A stretch of 64,000 bases of DNA from Haematococcus lacustris. Its lineage: Eukaryota > Chlorophyta > Chlorophyceae > Chlamydomonadales > Haematococcaceae. Below the pieces are notes generated by a model. That model had not been told where the DNA came from. It ran no database searches and saw only the letters and a list, made by a program, of their open reading frames with translations. The translations under genes were made by a program, and so were the position numbers. The stretch is taken from positions 8,172,760-8,236,759 of the forward strand of contig JASKMD010000019.1 in NCBI GenBank assembly GCA_030144725.1, read 5' to 3'. Below, piece after piece: positions 44,001 to 56,800 of the stretch (its first letter is position 1; each line of letters begins with the position of its first letter).

Positions 44001-46861
44001 CAGCAAGATGTGCCGTTGGTCATTTCTGCAGCTGCTTCATCTTGTCATGCACGGTGTCTGCAGGCCACGACCTAAGCCGCTTGCAAGGCCACTTACTTGG
44101 CAGTGGTTTGACAAAGGACTGCCGGAGGGCCAGCTGCTTTGTTGCCATGCTGTGCTGCCTTAGGTTGACATCCTGCTGGCCAACCCCCTGCGCCTGGCCA
44201 CCATGGTCGCGAACGGGCAGCTGGACCTGAGTGGGGTGCGCTTCCTGGTGCTGGACGAGGCAGACAAGCTGTTTGAGTTGGGCTTTGTGACGCAGGTACG
44301 GATGCCCAATCACCCTGTGTTCTGCATGCAGCTGCCACTGCATGAGCTTTGTCTATGACCAAGGAATGGGATATGGAAGATAGTATGCTGCTCAAGCAAT
44401 GCAGGTAGAACAGGGCTGTAGCAAGAGGATGCAATGCATCAGCAGCAGTGCAGATAGAACCCCTCACTATCGTGTAGTAGGCTAGAGCAGTGGGCGACTC
44501 AGTCTATGGTGGGTGGCTGTGTGCAGATTGATGGAGTGCTGGCAGGGTGCAGTCATCGCGATGTGGTGCGGGCCCTGTTCAGCGCTACACTGCCAGACAA
44601 GGTGGAGAACCTGGCCAGGTCAGCGGAGGGCAAGGCCGGTGCATCACATGGCAGGGGAAACTGCCCTGCTGCAACTGTTGGTCAGGAACTGTCCTGGCTG
44701 GGTGCCTTGCAAATGAAGGGTTAAGGCTTGGTCAGGGCTGGCAGGTGTGACACTTGCGCTGGCTGTTTTGCTGGTCCGTGTGAAGCCTGCTCGCTCACCC
44801 TGCACATCATCCAGGAGCTTTATGATCTGCCTAGTGCCCTCTGCTGCTGAACATGGTGGTGCAGTGTGGTGACATGGTGGTGGCTTGCAGTGACGGAGCA
44901 ACGGCTGTGTGTGCAGGACAGTGCTGAAACAGCCTCTGCGTGTCATCGTGGGGGCCAAGAACACAGCCGTGCATGCAGTCTCTCAGCGCCTGCTGTACGT
45001 GGGTCAGGAGGCTGGCAAGCTGCTGGCCCTTCGCCAGTTGCTGGCTGAGGGTTTGAAGCCCCCGGTGCTGGTATTCGTCGCGTCAAAGGTAGGCCATGCA
45101 CTGAGGTTGATGTTTTCAGGACATTTTTGGTAGGACATGATACATACCGTACTGATACGCCCTGTTGGTGATATGCTGATTTGGTGAAACCCAAATAATC
45201 GGTCCCAAAGGCCCTATTGGCACATGTTTGGTGACAGCGCCTGGCTCAAACATTGAAGTGATACTTGTTTGGTGACTCCCTATTCTTAATAGATCTACGA
45301 AGCCAGAGACTGCCAAGTGCAATAGCACATTGTCCACATATGTATGTGTTCACTAGTGGGGCAGATGCCTTCGAGCACTGAAGCGTGTGGCTGCTTCCAT
45401 CACAGCCTCATCATCCTCACTATCACTCTCGCTATCAGAGCTGCTGGCTGAGCTGCTGGCTGAGCTGCTGGCACTGCTGCTGTCGCTTCCATCAGCCTCC
45501 ACCGTGGCTGCAGCCCTCAATGCTTGTGTGACGATGCCGTCCTCATCACTATCAGAAAGAGGTTGCATGCCCCTGCCCCTGCCCCTGCCACGGCCAATTC
45601 GCAGCATCTATAGGCTGAAGGATCGAGGTCAGCAGGCTCTGTTTCAGCTTTGGCGCCATATACCATAGAGTTATGGTGAACTCGAGGGTGCTGCTACAAA
45701 TTTGGTGACAGCCGCATCTCAAACAAATGGTGATACAATTTGGTGACGATTTGATTTGGTGAAATCACCAACAGGGCGTATCAGTACGGTATAGAAATGT
45801 GGCGTGCTGCTCACAGAGTGAGATGCCTTGTGTGATGCCTTGTTGTTGTGCAATGCCCATCATGTCATCACTGGGCTGAAATGCATTGTACCTTCAACTC
45901 ATATCAGACTCATGGGTGCACTGTGTCTTGGCCCTCAACAATCTAGCGTGCTCCGTTCACTGCTTGGTTGCAGGAGCGCGCTGCTGCGCTGCACCGGGAA
46001 CTGTTGTACGACGGTGTGCATGTGGACAGCATCTCAGCTGCCCTCAGCCCTACTGCCTGTGCAGCAGCAGTAGACAACTTTCGATCTGGCAAGACCTGGG
46101 TGCTGATAGCCACTGATCTCCTGGGTCGTGGTATGGATTTTGTGGGGATCAACACGGTGGTCAACTATGACTTCCCCAACTCACCCATGGACTACATACA
46201 CCGCGTCGGGCGCACGGGGCGTGCGAACAAGACAGGTGCGGGGTAGGGGTGGGGCTAGTTATGTGACTGACCGCCCATGCTGGGTGCCGAACAGATGCAT
46301 GAGCCAGCAGATGACAATGTTTGCACACCTGACACACAGTGCTTGTCAGTCTTGCAACAAGTAGCTTAGATATACCTTGGTGTTCACGGGGTGCAGGTGT
46401 TGCCCTGGAGGTGCCCTCATATGTCGAACCCACCCTGTGCAGCGCAGGCTGTGCTATCACTTTTTATGTGGAAGGGGATGCCCCGTTGTTGCGTCCCATT
46501 GCCAACCTGATCAAGGAGGCTGATGGGGAGGTGCCGGACTGGATGCTGAGGCTGAAGAAGCTGCGAACAAAGGACCGTAAACGACCTGCTCTCTCACCAG
46601 AGGTGTGTCTTGTTGGTCAAGGGGTCGTGCTTGCAAGATGGTGACATGTGTATGCTTGGTACTCATCACCTGTATGGCACGAGAGCACTTGCTTCGATAG
46701 AAACTGTGGGTTACGAAGCTGCTTTTGTGTCTTGCTCATATTCTTCGTAGGTAGTAAGTGGTGCCAATACCAACACCAAGCCTGTCAACAAAGGACGAAA
46801 GAAACTGAAGCGCACGCTTGCAACTGTGAAGGCCAACAAACGTAGACAGCCGGACACCTGA
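41080..46861 (+). CDS. DEAD-box RNA helicase, ROK1/DDX52 type (11 exons, 677 aa)
   Basis: Exons: 41080-41293, 41377-41705, 42003-42348, 43200-43330, 43851-43940, 44164-44295, 44527-44618, 44917-45088, 45974-46235, 46448-46602, 46751-46861; 2,034 nt in one frame. The N-terminus (FALLSGGIHFDRRRFSKDVK) and linker (EETWKAVDP...NVVRKHYRIK) are typical of ROK1/DDX52. Motifs: Q (YAHPTPIQRQAVPALL), I (APTGSGKT), Ia (PTHELSAQQ, with His for the usual Arg), II (VLDEADKL), III (FSATLP), V (ATDLLGRGMDF), VI (HRVGRTGRA). A basic tail follows (KGRKKLKRTLATVKANKRR). The family acts in 18S rRNA maturation in the nucleolus. Intron 1 has a GC donor; introns 4 and 8 hold TIR elements. Confidence 0.93.
42510..42910 (+). 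repeat. Diverged ~80-bp direct repeat in helicase intron 3
   Basis: AACCAAAAATGGCACAGAA and flanking sequence, including GTGTTGA.GCAAAC and CCCTGAGG, occur at about 42,523-42,600 and again at 42,840-42,910. Confidence 0.75.
43425..43711. mobile_element. 287-bp hAT-type MITE in helicase intron 4
   Basis: Termini CAGTGATGTTTTTT and, in reverse complement, CAGTGATTTTTT. They are flanked by a perfect 8-bp direct repeat ATGCACAC at 43,417-43,424 and 43,712-43,719. An 8-bp duplication with CAGTG termini is the hAT signature. No coding capacity. Confidence 0.88.
45144..45792. mobile_element. 649-bp TIR element in helicase intron 8 carrying an acidic/RG-rich open frame
   Basis: Perfect 29-bp inverted repeats at 45,144-45,172 and 45,764-45,792 (outer part ATACCGTACTGATACGCC). 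Borders fit a TA target. TTTGGTGA recurs at least five times inside both ends like transposase-binding subterminal repeats. The middle has a - strand open frame (45,607-45,353) encoding an RG run (GRGRGRGRG), then DSDEDG and Ser/Asp/Glu repeats. No transposase is seen. Confidence 0.88.
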
Positions 46862-46993
46862 CACAAGTCAAGGGCGCGCCGCTAGCATCGTATTTTGTGT
46901 CGTTTGAGCTGTTGCACTTCGCGCTGTCACACTTGAGGTAGCTATACAACCTATCAGCATTTATTATCAAGTTCAGCTGGTTGGGATCCAATG

Positions 46994-46998
46994 TGTAA
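46994..46998 (+). terminator. Candidate TGTAA polyadenylation signal of the helicase
   Basis: TGTAA 133 bp after the stop codon, the usual poly(A) signal of volvocine algae. Confidence 0.5.
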
Positions 46999-47890
46999 CA
47001 GTGATATTGTGTGGACAGGATGGTGGCTGGCTGCGAACTTTGTTTGGCGTGTTCTAGCTGATGTCGCTGCTGTGACTGACTACTTACTCGTGAACACTAC
47101 TCAAGTAACGAAATCAATAAAGCACACTTCACCCCGTAGCTTGTAGAGTTCTCTATCCGGGGATGTGCACTACATAATAAGAAACCACGTGGCTGAGACG
47201 CGGCGTCGCTTTGATTACCAGGGGTATGTTTTCTGTCAGTTGGGGCTAACCAGCTCACCCACCCCTCGGGGTCCACATGTGGCCTGCCCTGTGGGAGAGC
47301 ACCTAAAACAGTTCTCATCGCGTTCCTACGTCATTGAGCCAGTCATAAGACTAGGAGCTGAGATATGTCACTTGAAGGATGTTTGTGCACCAAGAAGCTC
47401 CGAACATTACAGGATCCCATTATAAGTAAATCACAAGACCCTTCATGGAGAAAAGAAACACAAGTTCACAATCCATCCAAGCCATGTATCTTGCCTGTTG
47501 CATAAGGTGTGCATGGGCCACTATGCTCATGACCTGCCGCATTCACAGCCAGTTCCGAAACAAGCCACACAGTGCACATGTCTCCACAACTTTTGCCACA
47601 ACATCCATAACTCATCCTGAAATGCTTAGCCTGACCTGGTCCTAACCAACGATACTCGTCTGTCATCATGATAAAGCACATTGGGGAGGAGCCGCTTAGG
47701 TCATTGCACAAGGTACAATCATAAGCTGAATCCAGCTGCTGCAAACTGGAGCGGTGCTCTTGCTACCACATGCACTCGTTGCAGAATGTGTACTTATGGC
47801 TGCCAGCCCTATTTTAGTCTCATCTCTTGTCACTGCCTCCCTCATGGGGAGCCCATGCACATACCTATCATAGCACGTTGACGCAGACTC
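46999..47890. other. Intergenic region between two convergent genes
   Basis: Contains a member of the 48-bp dispersed repeat family (about 47,145-47,235). Open frames on both strands up to 92 codons are not recognised. TTACA at about 47,415 could serve as the - strand TGTAA for the TmcB-like gene. Confidence 0.5.
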
Positions 47891-50800
47891 TCATTGAAAG
47901 ATTGAGGCTTGCCTTGAGTAGGTCTGATGCCCATGACTCTTTCGCTGTGTGGCCTCCTTCTCCAAGGGGGGCCGTGATGCGACAGGGGCTGTTGCCGCGG
48001 CACGGATTAGCAACCTGTGGTGCAGCAGAGCGTGTAAGCTCAACAATCAGCAGGGGCTTGCTGTTTCACTGCCCCATGTGCCTGCCATGAGCACCTGTGT
48101 AATGCCTGTTAAGATTTTGAGATGCATATTGAGCATCTAGGGTATTGAGCATGGGCGATGGCGGCAGGCACAGTACAAGATGAAATCTTCTTTGACAGAC
48201 ATGGCCCTACCAGAGTGACAAGAGCTCAGCTGAGTGCGTATCCTATGTCCGAGGTTGGTATCTTGCCCCATGCTGCTCCTGCTCGCCCCATGCTGCCCCA
48301 TGCTGCTGCTTCAGCCTGGCTCTTGCAGGCTTACTCCAGGCTGGTCCGCTCTGCCCTTGCACAGACCTTTGCACAAGGCCCTCCACGTCCACCTCAGCGG
48401 GCAGCTGGCTCAATAGCTCCGCCACACGCTTAGTCTCGTTATTCACACGATGAAGGAAGGGACGGAATACCAGGAGAAGATACAACACTAGGATGACCCA
48501 TGTGAGCGCAAAGGAGGCAACCAGGATTTGAAGACATTTGCTGCAGGGCAACAACATAACAATAAGTAGCCTATGCCAAACGCAAGCATGGAGAACAATG
48601 GAGGCAATAATGGTGAGGTTTAGAAGCATCCAATTTGGAGGCAGATTGCAATGTGGTGCAACGGAGTGATTTTCCACGGATCCTTCTAGAGTTTTCACGG
48701 TTCATCTTCACAGAGGCTGGCTTTTCAGGCAAGTTGGAAGTTAGCAAGGCCACACAGCCAGAGGAATGGAAGCCTCCAGCCCACAAGCTAAACCTGGTGC
48801 GGCTAGCCAAGGCCAGTGATTTGACAAAGAACTCCCGTCTTTAACATGGAACAAGGTGTTGACTGTGGCTAATCTTACTCAGCTACTATGCAACATGACA
48901 GGCCAGTCTAGGGCCTGATGTGGTGTCATCAAGTGCCCACACAGCTATGCATAACCAGGCAGCCATTTAGTCAGCAGCCTCAAAGCCTTGGCCCTGGCAC
49001 TTCTCGGCCAGCCAAGCGCAACAACCGCACCAAGGAAAAGCAAGCAGTTAGGCCTTCCCTAGTAGACTTGTTTGACAGCCATCGGACAAGTGGCTGCAAA
49101 TTTATGGGAGAGAAACGGAGCATGCCAGGTGGGGGTCACAAGCAAGGTCATCGGCAAGCAGCCACGGCCAACCCAGCGCCACAGCTTTGCAGGTGGGTAG
49201 ACCAAGACAGCAATGCAGCGTTGGACATGAAGCACGTTGAGGAGCTGCGCTGAGAGCTGTGCTGGAGCCCAGAGGAGCTGAAGCTGCCGGCCAAGGGCAG
49301 GTAGTACCTTGAACTGGACTACAAATAAGTGAGAGACCTAGCATGTAAGGCCTGCCAGCAGCAGCACGAGCCTGTGGTGCAGTGATGTGTGCTGCGTCTT
49401 AAGCTGTGTCAGCTTAGTGGATGTTTGTCATGCTTTCATGGTCATCCTCGTTATGGGAACATTATGGATCCTAGGGCTGAGACATTACTCTGCATCAACA
49501 GTGTGCAAATAGCATGTGGTTTGGCTGAGCACAGTTGTTGCTGGTACTACACTCATATAACTTAATCCCTGCATTTGTCCCCGCACTTTGCCGAGCTTGC
49601 CCGATCAGGCTAAAATTTTAATAGATGGTAGTTTACAAACAATAACACCTATTTTTCAGGAGATTGTTTTGAATTAATCAAAGGCGGTTGCGCTGTGGCC
49701 CTGGAACGTAAGTGCAGGTATGAGTGCAGGGATAGGTTGCGGGTCACAGCGCAACAACTTTTGATTCTTTCAAAATATTTTTCTTGCAAAATATGTTTTG
49801 TTTTCTGCAAACTACCATCTATCAAAATTTTAGCCTGATCGGGCAAGGTCGGCAAAGTGCAGGGACAAATGCAGGGATTAAGTTCTATAAGTGTAAGTGC
49901 CATGTATCAATTGGTGCAAGCCTTTTGTCCTGCCCCATGCCATGTTGATGTGCCAGTGTGTGTCAATGTTCAACTGGCTTCGAGGGCGCTGCCAATGGCA
50001 TACCACTTGAGCACACGGCAGGGCACCACACCATGTGCTGGCACTAAACACTGAAAATGTACTCCGTGGCCCTGTGAAAATGAGTCGTGAAAAGTCACTC
50101 AGTGAAAAAAAGCCGGGAGAACCTTAAGTGGCTTAAGATAGCCTTAGATGTCTCAAAGCATAGCACATACCGGCACAATGGTTCAGAATAAGCGAAGGAG
50201 CTCTGCCGAGCGAATGCAGGGCCCGACAAAATATTCACAGTACCAAGGTTTGTCACGATGTACTCCGCTCTAACTGTGTGAGCTCAATGCTGTGTAAGCA
50301 GACATCGTCGCTGAGGGTGCCAGCGAAGGATCTCATTTGCAACAAGGCAAGCTACAAGACAAGTGGAGGGTGGAATGAAAAACGCAGCAGTGCTGGTTAC
50401 TGGGCCTATCCCGCATGCTGTCCCTACCTAATTAAGGCTCTCTCGTACCATGGCGTCCATGTGTGCCCTTTGGGAGTGCCCTTTGGGAGTGCCCTTTGGG
50501 AGTGCCCTTTGGGAGTGCCAGCGCCTCCTGGGTATAAATAGTAGGTATCAGTTAGTGTTAGTAGATATGAGCCTAGTGGCGCAATGGCTCCGAGGAAGCG
50601 GCCCAGTGCCGCGGAGCAAGAGCCGCTTCCGATTGAAAGCCGCGAAAACAAGGTTCGTCCTAGTCGCAGTGTGGTCCGCTGTAACTGTGCAGTCCGGCGA
50701 GTCCCGCGCTGCTCACATCGCTGCTGTTCATGCCAGCGCAGGTCCTAGCACCCCTCCAGGTAAACAACGCGAGGAGCAAAGGGCTGAATGGAAAACCCAG

Positions 50801-53800
50801 CGCTGACAGGTGCGCACGGGGGCGCATACCGCCTTGTATGCCCCCGCACTGTTTGTGTCCCCGCACTGTTTGTGTCCCCGCATTGTGTGCCGGCCTGTCA
50901 AAATGTTGATTGCAATTGGCTGCAGGTCATCAAAGTCCTGGGTGGCGCCGTGCTGCGCGGGTGCAAGAAAACGAAGCGGAAGCTGATGGCACACTTCCAG
51001 CTGAGGGCTGGGGTGCACAGCCAGCTCCGCGTCATTGCGTCTTTGTATGTGTTGCGGATTTTTCTGACATGCTTGGTGGGATACTGCACACCGGGGTACC
51101 CCAGCGCCCCAACACCTCCAGCCGTGCAGCCTCCCCGTGCACTGGATGCTGCACCCCTACCCCCACTCCCCCTGCGTGTCCCTGCTCAGCCAGCAGCAAT
51201 GGACATGGACTGGGCTCCTGAGGCTGAGCCAGACCCTGAGCCTGAGCCAGAGCCTGAGCCTGAGCCTGAGCCTGCCCCAGCACCACCCACGCTGCGGCCA
51301 CCCAGTGCCCGCCTTGCTGCCCGCCACCCTCCACCGGCAGCACCCACTGGGCCACCCATGCCCCTGGACAGCGAAGATCCAGTCATGCTCCAGCAGCTGC
51401 AGGTATTCTGCATGTACTTTGCCAACTCCAATTTCCTCACCCCTTACAACCAGCTGCAACGGCGGCCCGCGCTAGGCAGATCAAGCACTTCAGCATCAAG
51501 CCTGCCTTTGACGACCCCAGCAACCATGAGCTACTGGCCAAGCTGCAGCAGCTGGGAAGCGTCAACTTCACCGGTGACCACAACACCATCAGCCATCACT
51601 CCATGCAGCTAGCGGTCGCCTGTGTGCATGGCTGCAGTTGGAGGAGGACATGGCGGAGGTGTCCATGGAGCGCCATGGGCATGCCAAGCAGCTGGTGGTC
51701 TTCTTTGGAGCAGCGGGCATTGGCACCAAGGGGGGCTGGAGTGCTGATGCGGTGTTGCGGGCCTGCTGCAAGGTGGTGTGCAGGACCAGGGGGACAGACC
51801 AGCGGCGGGGTAGGGTGGTGCTCGTGGATGAGCACCGCACCAGCCGGGTCAGCTCAGCGGTGAATGGCCAGCAGCCATGTGAGAGGCAGCTGAACAAGCG
51901 CAGGGCCACCAGGCCTGCAGGCTGGAAGCCCCCAGCAGGGCAGGTGGAACCACGAATGCTGCGCCCAGCCTTGAGCCAGCAGCGTGACTAGCCAGTGCGG
52001 GGCATGATGTGGTGCCCAGTAGTGCCCCCCCGCAAGCCCCCACAGGCCCCACGCAGCAGCCAGGAAGCCACACCGACAGCAGCCTCAGAGCCTGGGCCCA
52101 GCACTCCCCAGCCAGCCAAGCGCAGCAAGCGCACCAAGGCTGAGCCAGAGGCAGCTGAGCCCACCAAGGGCAAGGGCAAGGGCAAATCTGCCAAAGCCAA
52201 GCCATCACCACAGCCAGGCAGGTGGCTGGACAGGGACTGCAATGCTGCATTGAACATGCAGCGCATTGGGGAGAGTAGGTGGCACCCACTGGAGCTGTGC
52301 TACTGGCCAGAGCAGGGGAAGCTGCCGGCCAAAGGCAAGGAGTACCCTGGCCTGGGCTACAAGCGGCTGCGTGACAAGCCACCCAAGGCTCAGCAGCAGC
52401 AGCAGCAGCCTGCTGTGGCACAGTAGTGTGTGCCCCCCCCCCACTTGAAGCTTTCATCAGCTAACAATTAGTGCATGTTTTGTCATGCCAAATCTATGCA
52501 TAGCCCTGTCACAGGGGTCAGGCAATGCTGTAGGTGGTAGGCGACCGTGACCATGTGTGTGCCATGTATAGGCCATGTGCATGCCATGCGATGGGAACTC
52601 CACACAGACACAAACACTGTTTTGTAGTGATTCACAATTAGTGTGTTCGACTGCAATGAAGGCTTAAGGTTTAGGGCCAAGGTGCTGTCCCTGCCTTGTA
52701 TCCTAGCCGTGTCTTAGCTTCTAACTGTATTCATCGTGCTGAGGAGCAGGCGATCAAAGTACCTGGGGGCGCTGTGCTGCGGGGCTGCAATTAGACCGAG
52801 CGGAAGGTCATGGCACACCTTTAGCAGAGGGTGCAAATTCATTCCCAGCTGTGTTTTACTTCTTCGCTGTTTGTGCTTTGCATCTTCCTCGCATGCCTGG
52901 TCGGCCACCCCACCCATGTTTTTACTGACCAAGCTGCAAGAGCTGGGCAGCACTCATCTATCGAGTGGCAACAACACCATCAGCGCGCACTCCATGCAGC
53001 TGGTGAGCAGCATGCAGCATACTTCTCCAACCCAGGCAAGTGATGGTGGTGCAGAGACTTTGAGCTTAGACATCGACTTCATAAACCAGCTGCACCGACC
53101 CTGACAGCCTGCTTTCACCTGACTGATGAAAGGCAAGAGTGGTGGCAGGCCTACATGCAAGTCCCCAGCGCTACAGACACTGTGAATACCCTATATTTAG
53201 GATCACACCATCACACAGACAATGCACACTGGTTGCATGGTGCACGGTTGCATGGTCACTGGTTGCATGGTGAACGGCCCATCCACCATACAAGTTCCTA
53301 CATTACAACGTCTGTGAAAGGCCAGGGGCTGCTGATGCATGAGAGGACAGACCATGTCGTGCACATGCAACAAATAGTGAGGATCAGTTTGCCGAGGTTG
53401 ACACTTAGCAACCATGCTTTTGGTTTCGAGCATGGGCAATGGTGGCAGGCAGCATACGAGATGATGAATATGAGATGAAAAGGCAAGAGATGCACACCAA
53501 CTGCACAAGGGCATCACCACAACTTCTGCCTGCCTGTACAAGATATACCTCAGGCTCCAGCATGGGGATGTACATATTCTTGTGTGCACCCATCTATATG
53601 CACGAGGCCATGTAATGAGTTGCCTGTATCTATGCCCTTGTTGCTGATGCTCAAAGCCAAGCAGCCACATTAGGCTAACGGATGTAACAACCCATCATCA
53701 TCATAGTGCCCGACTGTACCATGATAATGTACTATAAATCAAACAATGATGCAAGCAATCTGATTGAGTGACTGCATAGCTTATCCGACTTGTGTTTTAC

Positions 53801-56800
53801 TCTGCTTACCTATAGACGGAAAGGACCTTGTCCTGGTAGAGCAAGTTGATTAGGGTCATGCTGTCTGCTCTGTCATTGTTCACCAACCTGCGAGGGTGAT
53901 AGCCAAGGCAGACAATGTTGAACATACAGCTGAGTGGCTCTGCATACACTGTGCGCACTAGACCTCAATGTCAGGAGATGAATAACTGTGCCTCACTCAG
54001 GCTTCCTTACCATGGTGTCCATGCTGTCCATGTATCCGTGGAAAATGGATTTTCGTGAGAATGAGCCGTTATCAGCTTACAATCAGTGCTTGCATGTCAT
54101 CCCAACTCTAGGCTTTAGCCCTGTCACTGGCTTTAGGCAATGGTGTAGGTGGTAGGCGCCCATGCCGTGTGCGTGGGGATGCACTCCACACTGACGAAAA
54201 CACCACCCCTAGTGAGGGGACCTGATTCTGCTTTTGTGGGCTGATGAGGGAGGTGCTGCTTGCTGTCCCTAACCAACCTCTGTCATCCTTTGCCAGCCTG
54301 GGAAAGCCGCAGTCATGAACCTCTAATGCTGAGTAGACACATAAGGCATGTGTCTAGAGGTGCCGAATGTATGCCTCACACAAGTACAGATCAAGGTGTA
54401 GCAATGCATGTCGACTCCATGCACCACTCACCATAGCCATTCCATGACGCTGCTACCCATTCCTGGCTGTGTGTCATTCTGCGCACCAGTAGCAGAAGCT
54501 TCACGTATGTATACGGATAGTGACCCTGCAGCTTGGTGTTGCCATGTGGGCAATGGACCACAGTGCAGCCAACACTCGACAATGATGTGTGTGCAGGCTG
54601 CGGGGAATGGCTGCAGACTCAGCAGTACAACCTCTACCATGATATGCACGTCAGTCTATCAAGAAACATGTCAGCTGACACATCCTCCAGGTTCACCCCA
54701 AGGCTGCAGCTAGAGCCTGCATCATGTGACTTGATCACGTGACTTGACTAGAGCGCACCATCATCATCAGTGTGTCGTCAATGGTCAACATTTTGTTGAA
54801 CCAACGGTCAATTCCGTTTGTGACATCCCTGCGCTCAAGTCAAGCCACAGGCCATACAGGCAGTTGATGAGTGAAGTGCCAATTGCAGAAGCATGGCCAG
54901 AGCAATTGCACGAGCACTAGCAATACCACTAGGCCAGGAGACTGGGACAGAGATGATTAGCCCATGTGTGCCATGCAGCAGTTCACGTGCCATTTACTCC
55001 TTGAATGGACCATGGATGTCGCATGCCTTGAGTCTTGGGCAGATGCCTTGGGACCTTCTTGGTTATGTGTTGCACAAGCAGAGCATCCCCCACTGTTGTG
55101 ACACCCTAGCTTACCCATAGTACGGGCTTGTTGGTGGTAGGCAGGATGACTGGTTTGCCCTCATGCAGCCAGTCATTGAGAAAAGAAGGTCAGTGCCACG
55201 GCCTCCAAGAGAAGCCAGACCTGGGCCAGCATTTGCAAAATGTGGTATGGAGGTGTTAGCTCCGTTTGCCTGCAGCACAGAACGGGAAGCAGCAAGGGGG
55301 TGTGGCGCATGCATTGTACCTGCACTGGTCCCTGCGAGGAAGCTGTGCACATACTCTTGGACCTGCAGCCTGATCTGGCTTACGACTTTCTTCTTTCTTC
55401 TTCATAGTGCCCGACTGTACAATAATGGCGTACCATCGATAAAACAATGATGCCCGCATCGCCGCCCTCCGTTCCCCACCCCCAGCACCAACTGGGCCTG
55501 ACAGATGGTGTGCAGGCCCAGGGGCACAGATCAGTGGTGGGGCAGGGTGGTGCTGGTGGATGAGTTCAGCCAGCCAACAGCCAGCAGCCCTGAGAGAGCC
55601 GGCTAAACAAACGCAGGGAATACCAGAACTGCAGAGTGGAGGCCCCCCAGCAGGGTAGGCAGACCACCGCCTACCGCGTCCAGCAGCGTAATCAACCAGC
55701 AGCGTAACCAGCCAGTGCGGGGCCTGATGTGATGCTCGGTAGTGGCCCCCCGCATCCTGCCACAGCCCCCATGCAGCCACACAGCCAGCAGCCTTAGATC
55801 CTGGGCTCAGCACTCCCCCGCCAGCCAAGCGCAGCAAGTGCAGCAAGACTGAGCAGGCAGCTGAGCTCACCCAGCCCACCAAGGGCAAAGGCAAGGCCAA
55901 CGACATGGCTGCAAAAGCCAAACCAGCACCACAGCCAGGCAGGTGGGTAAACAGGGACTGCAATGCTGCACTGAACATGCAGCGCATTGGGAGGAGCAAG
56001 TGGTGCCCTGCTGGAGCTGTGCTGGTGGTCGGAGCAGCTGAAGCTGCCAGCCAAGGGCAAGGAGTACCCTGAGCTGGGGTGCAAGCGGCTGCGAGACTGC
56101 CCACCCAGGGCCCAGCAGCAGCAGCAGCAGCCTGCTGAGGCACAGTAGTGTGTGCCCCCTCTTGAGCTGTCATCAGCTTACAACTAGTAAATGCATGCCA
56201 TGCCCACTCTAGGCTATAGCCCTGTCACAGGGGTCAGGCAATAGTGTAGGTGGTAGGCGTCCATGCCAGCTGCATGGGAACATGATCCCACAAAGACAAG
56301 ACACCACCCCTAGTGAGGGGACCTGGTTCTGGCTTTGCGGCGAGATGAGGGAGGTGGTGTGGAAGGCAGTTATACGTGCACCGTGCGAACCCTAGTCATG
56401 TGAGGTCTGTCTCTCTTGCTGCTGTATACTATACGCAACGCAATGAAACAGCAGCGACCAGCTCACCATGTTTCCGTACAGGAGCACGTTGTACTCGAGT
56501 TCAACTCGCTTGTGCGACACACTGAGCTGCTGGCGTAGCTGGGTTGCTACAGCCACGTCCTCAACGACCAGGAGCTCCTAAGCAGGCACAAAGCAACGGT
56601 GATAGATGGCGATGGCAAAGCGTGCAAGCAATACAATTGAGTGACTGTATAGCTGCACAGAGACGGTCACACCGTCAGGCGGCCAATGGTAACCGTTCGC
56701 CTAGTGGGCCTATGAGGGGGTCAGGCAGCAGTGCAGGGGGTGGACGCACACAGCCATCAAAGGCAGCATCGTCAACTAAGTAGCTGTTGGGGCTGATGTC

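Noticed and set aside
50571..50660. tRNA-like sequence (CTAGTGGCGCAATGGC, later GGTTCG)
   Set aside because: A D-arm-like start is present, but no acceptor stem pairing or anticodon arm can be drawn.
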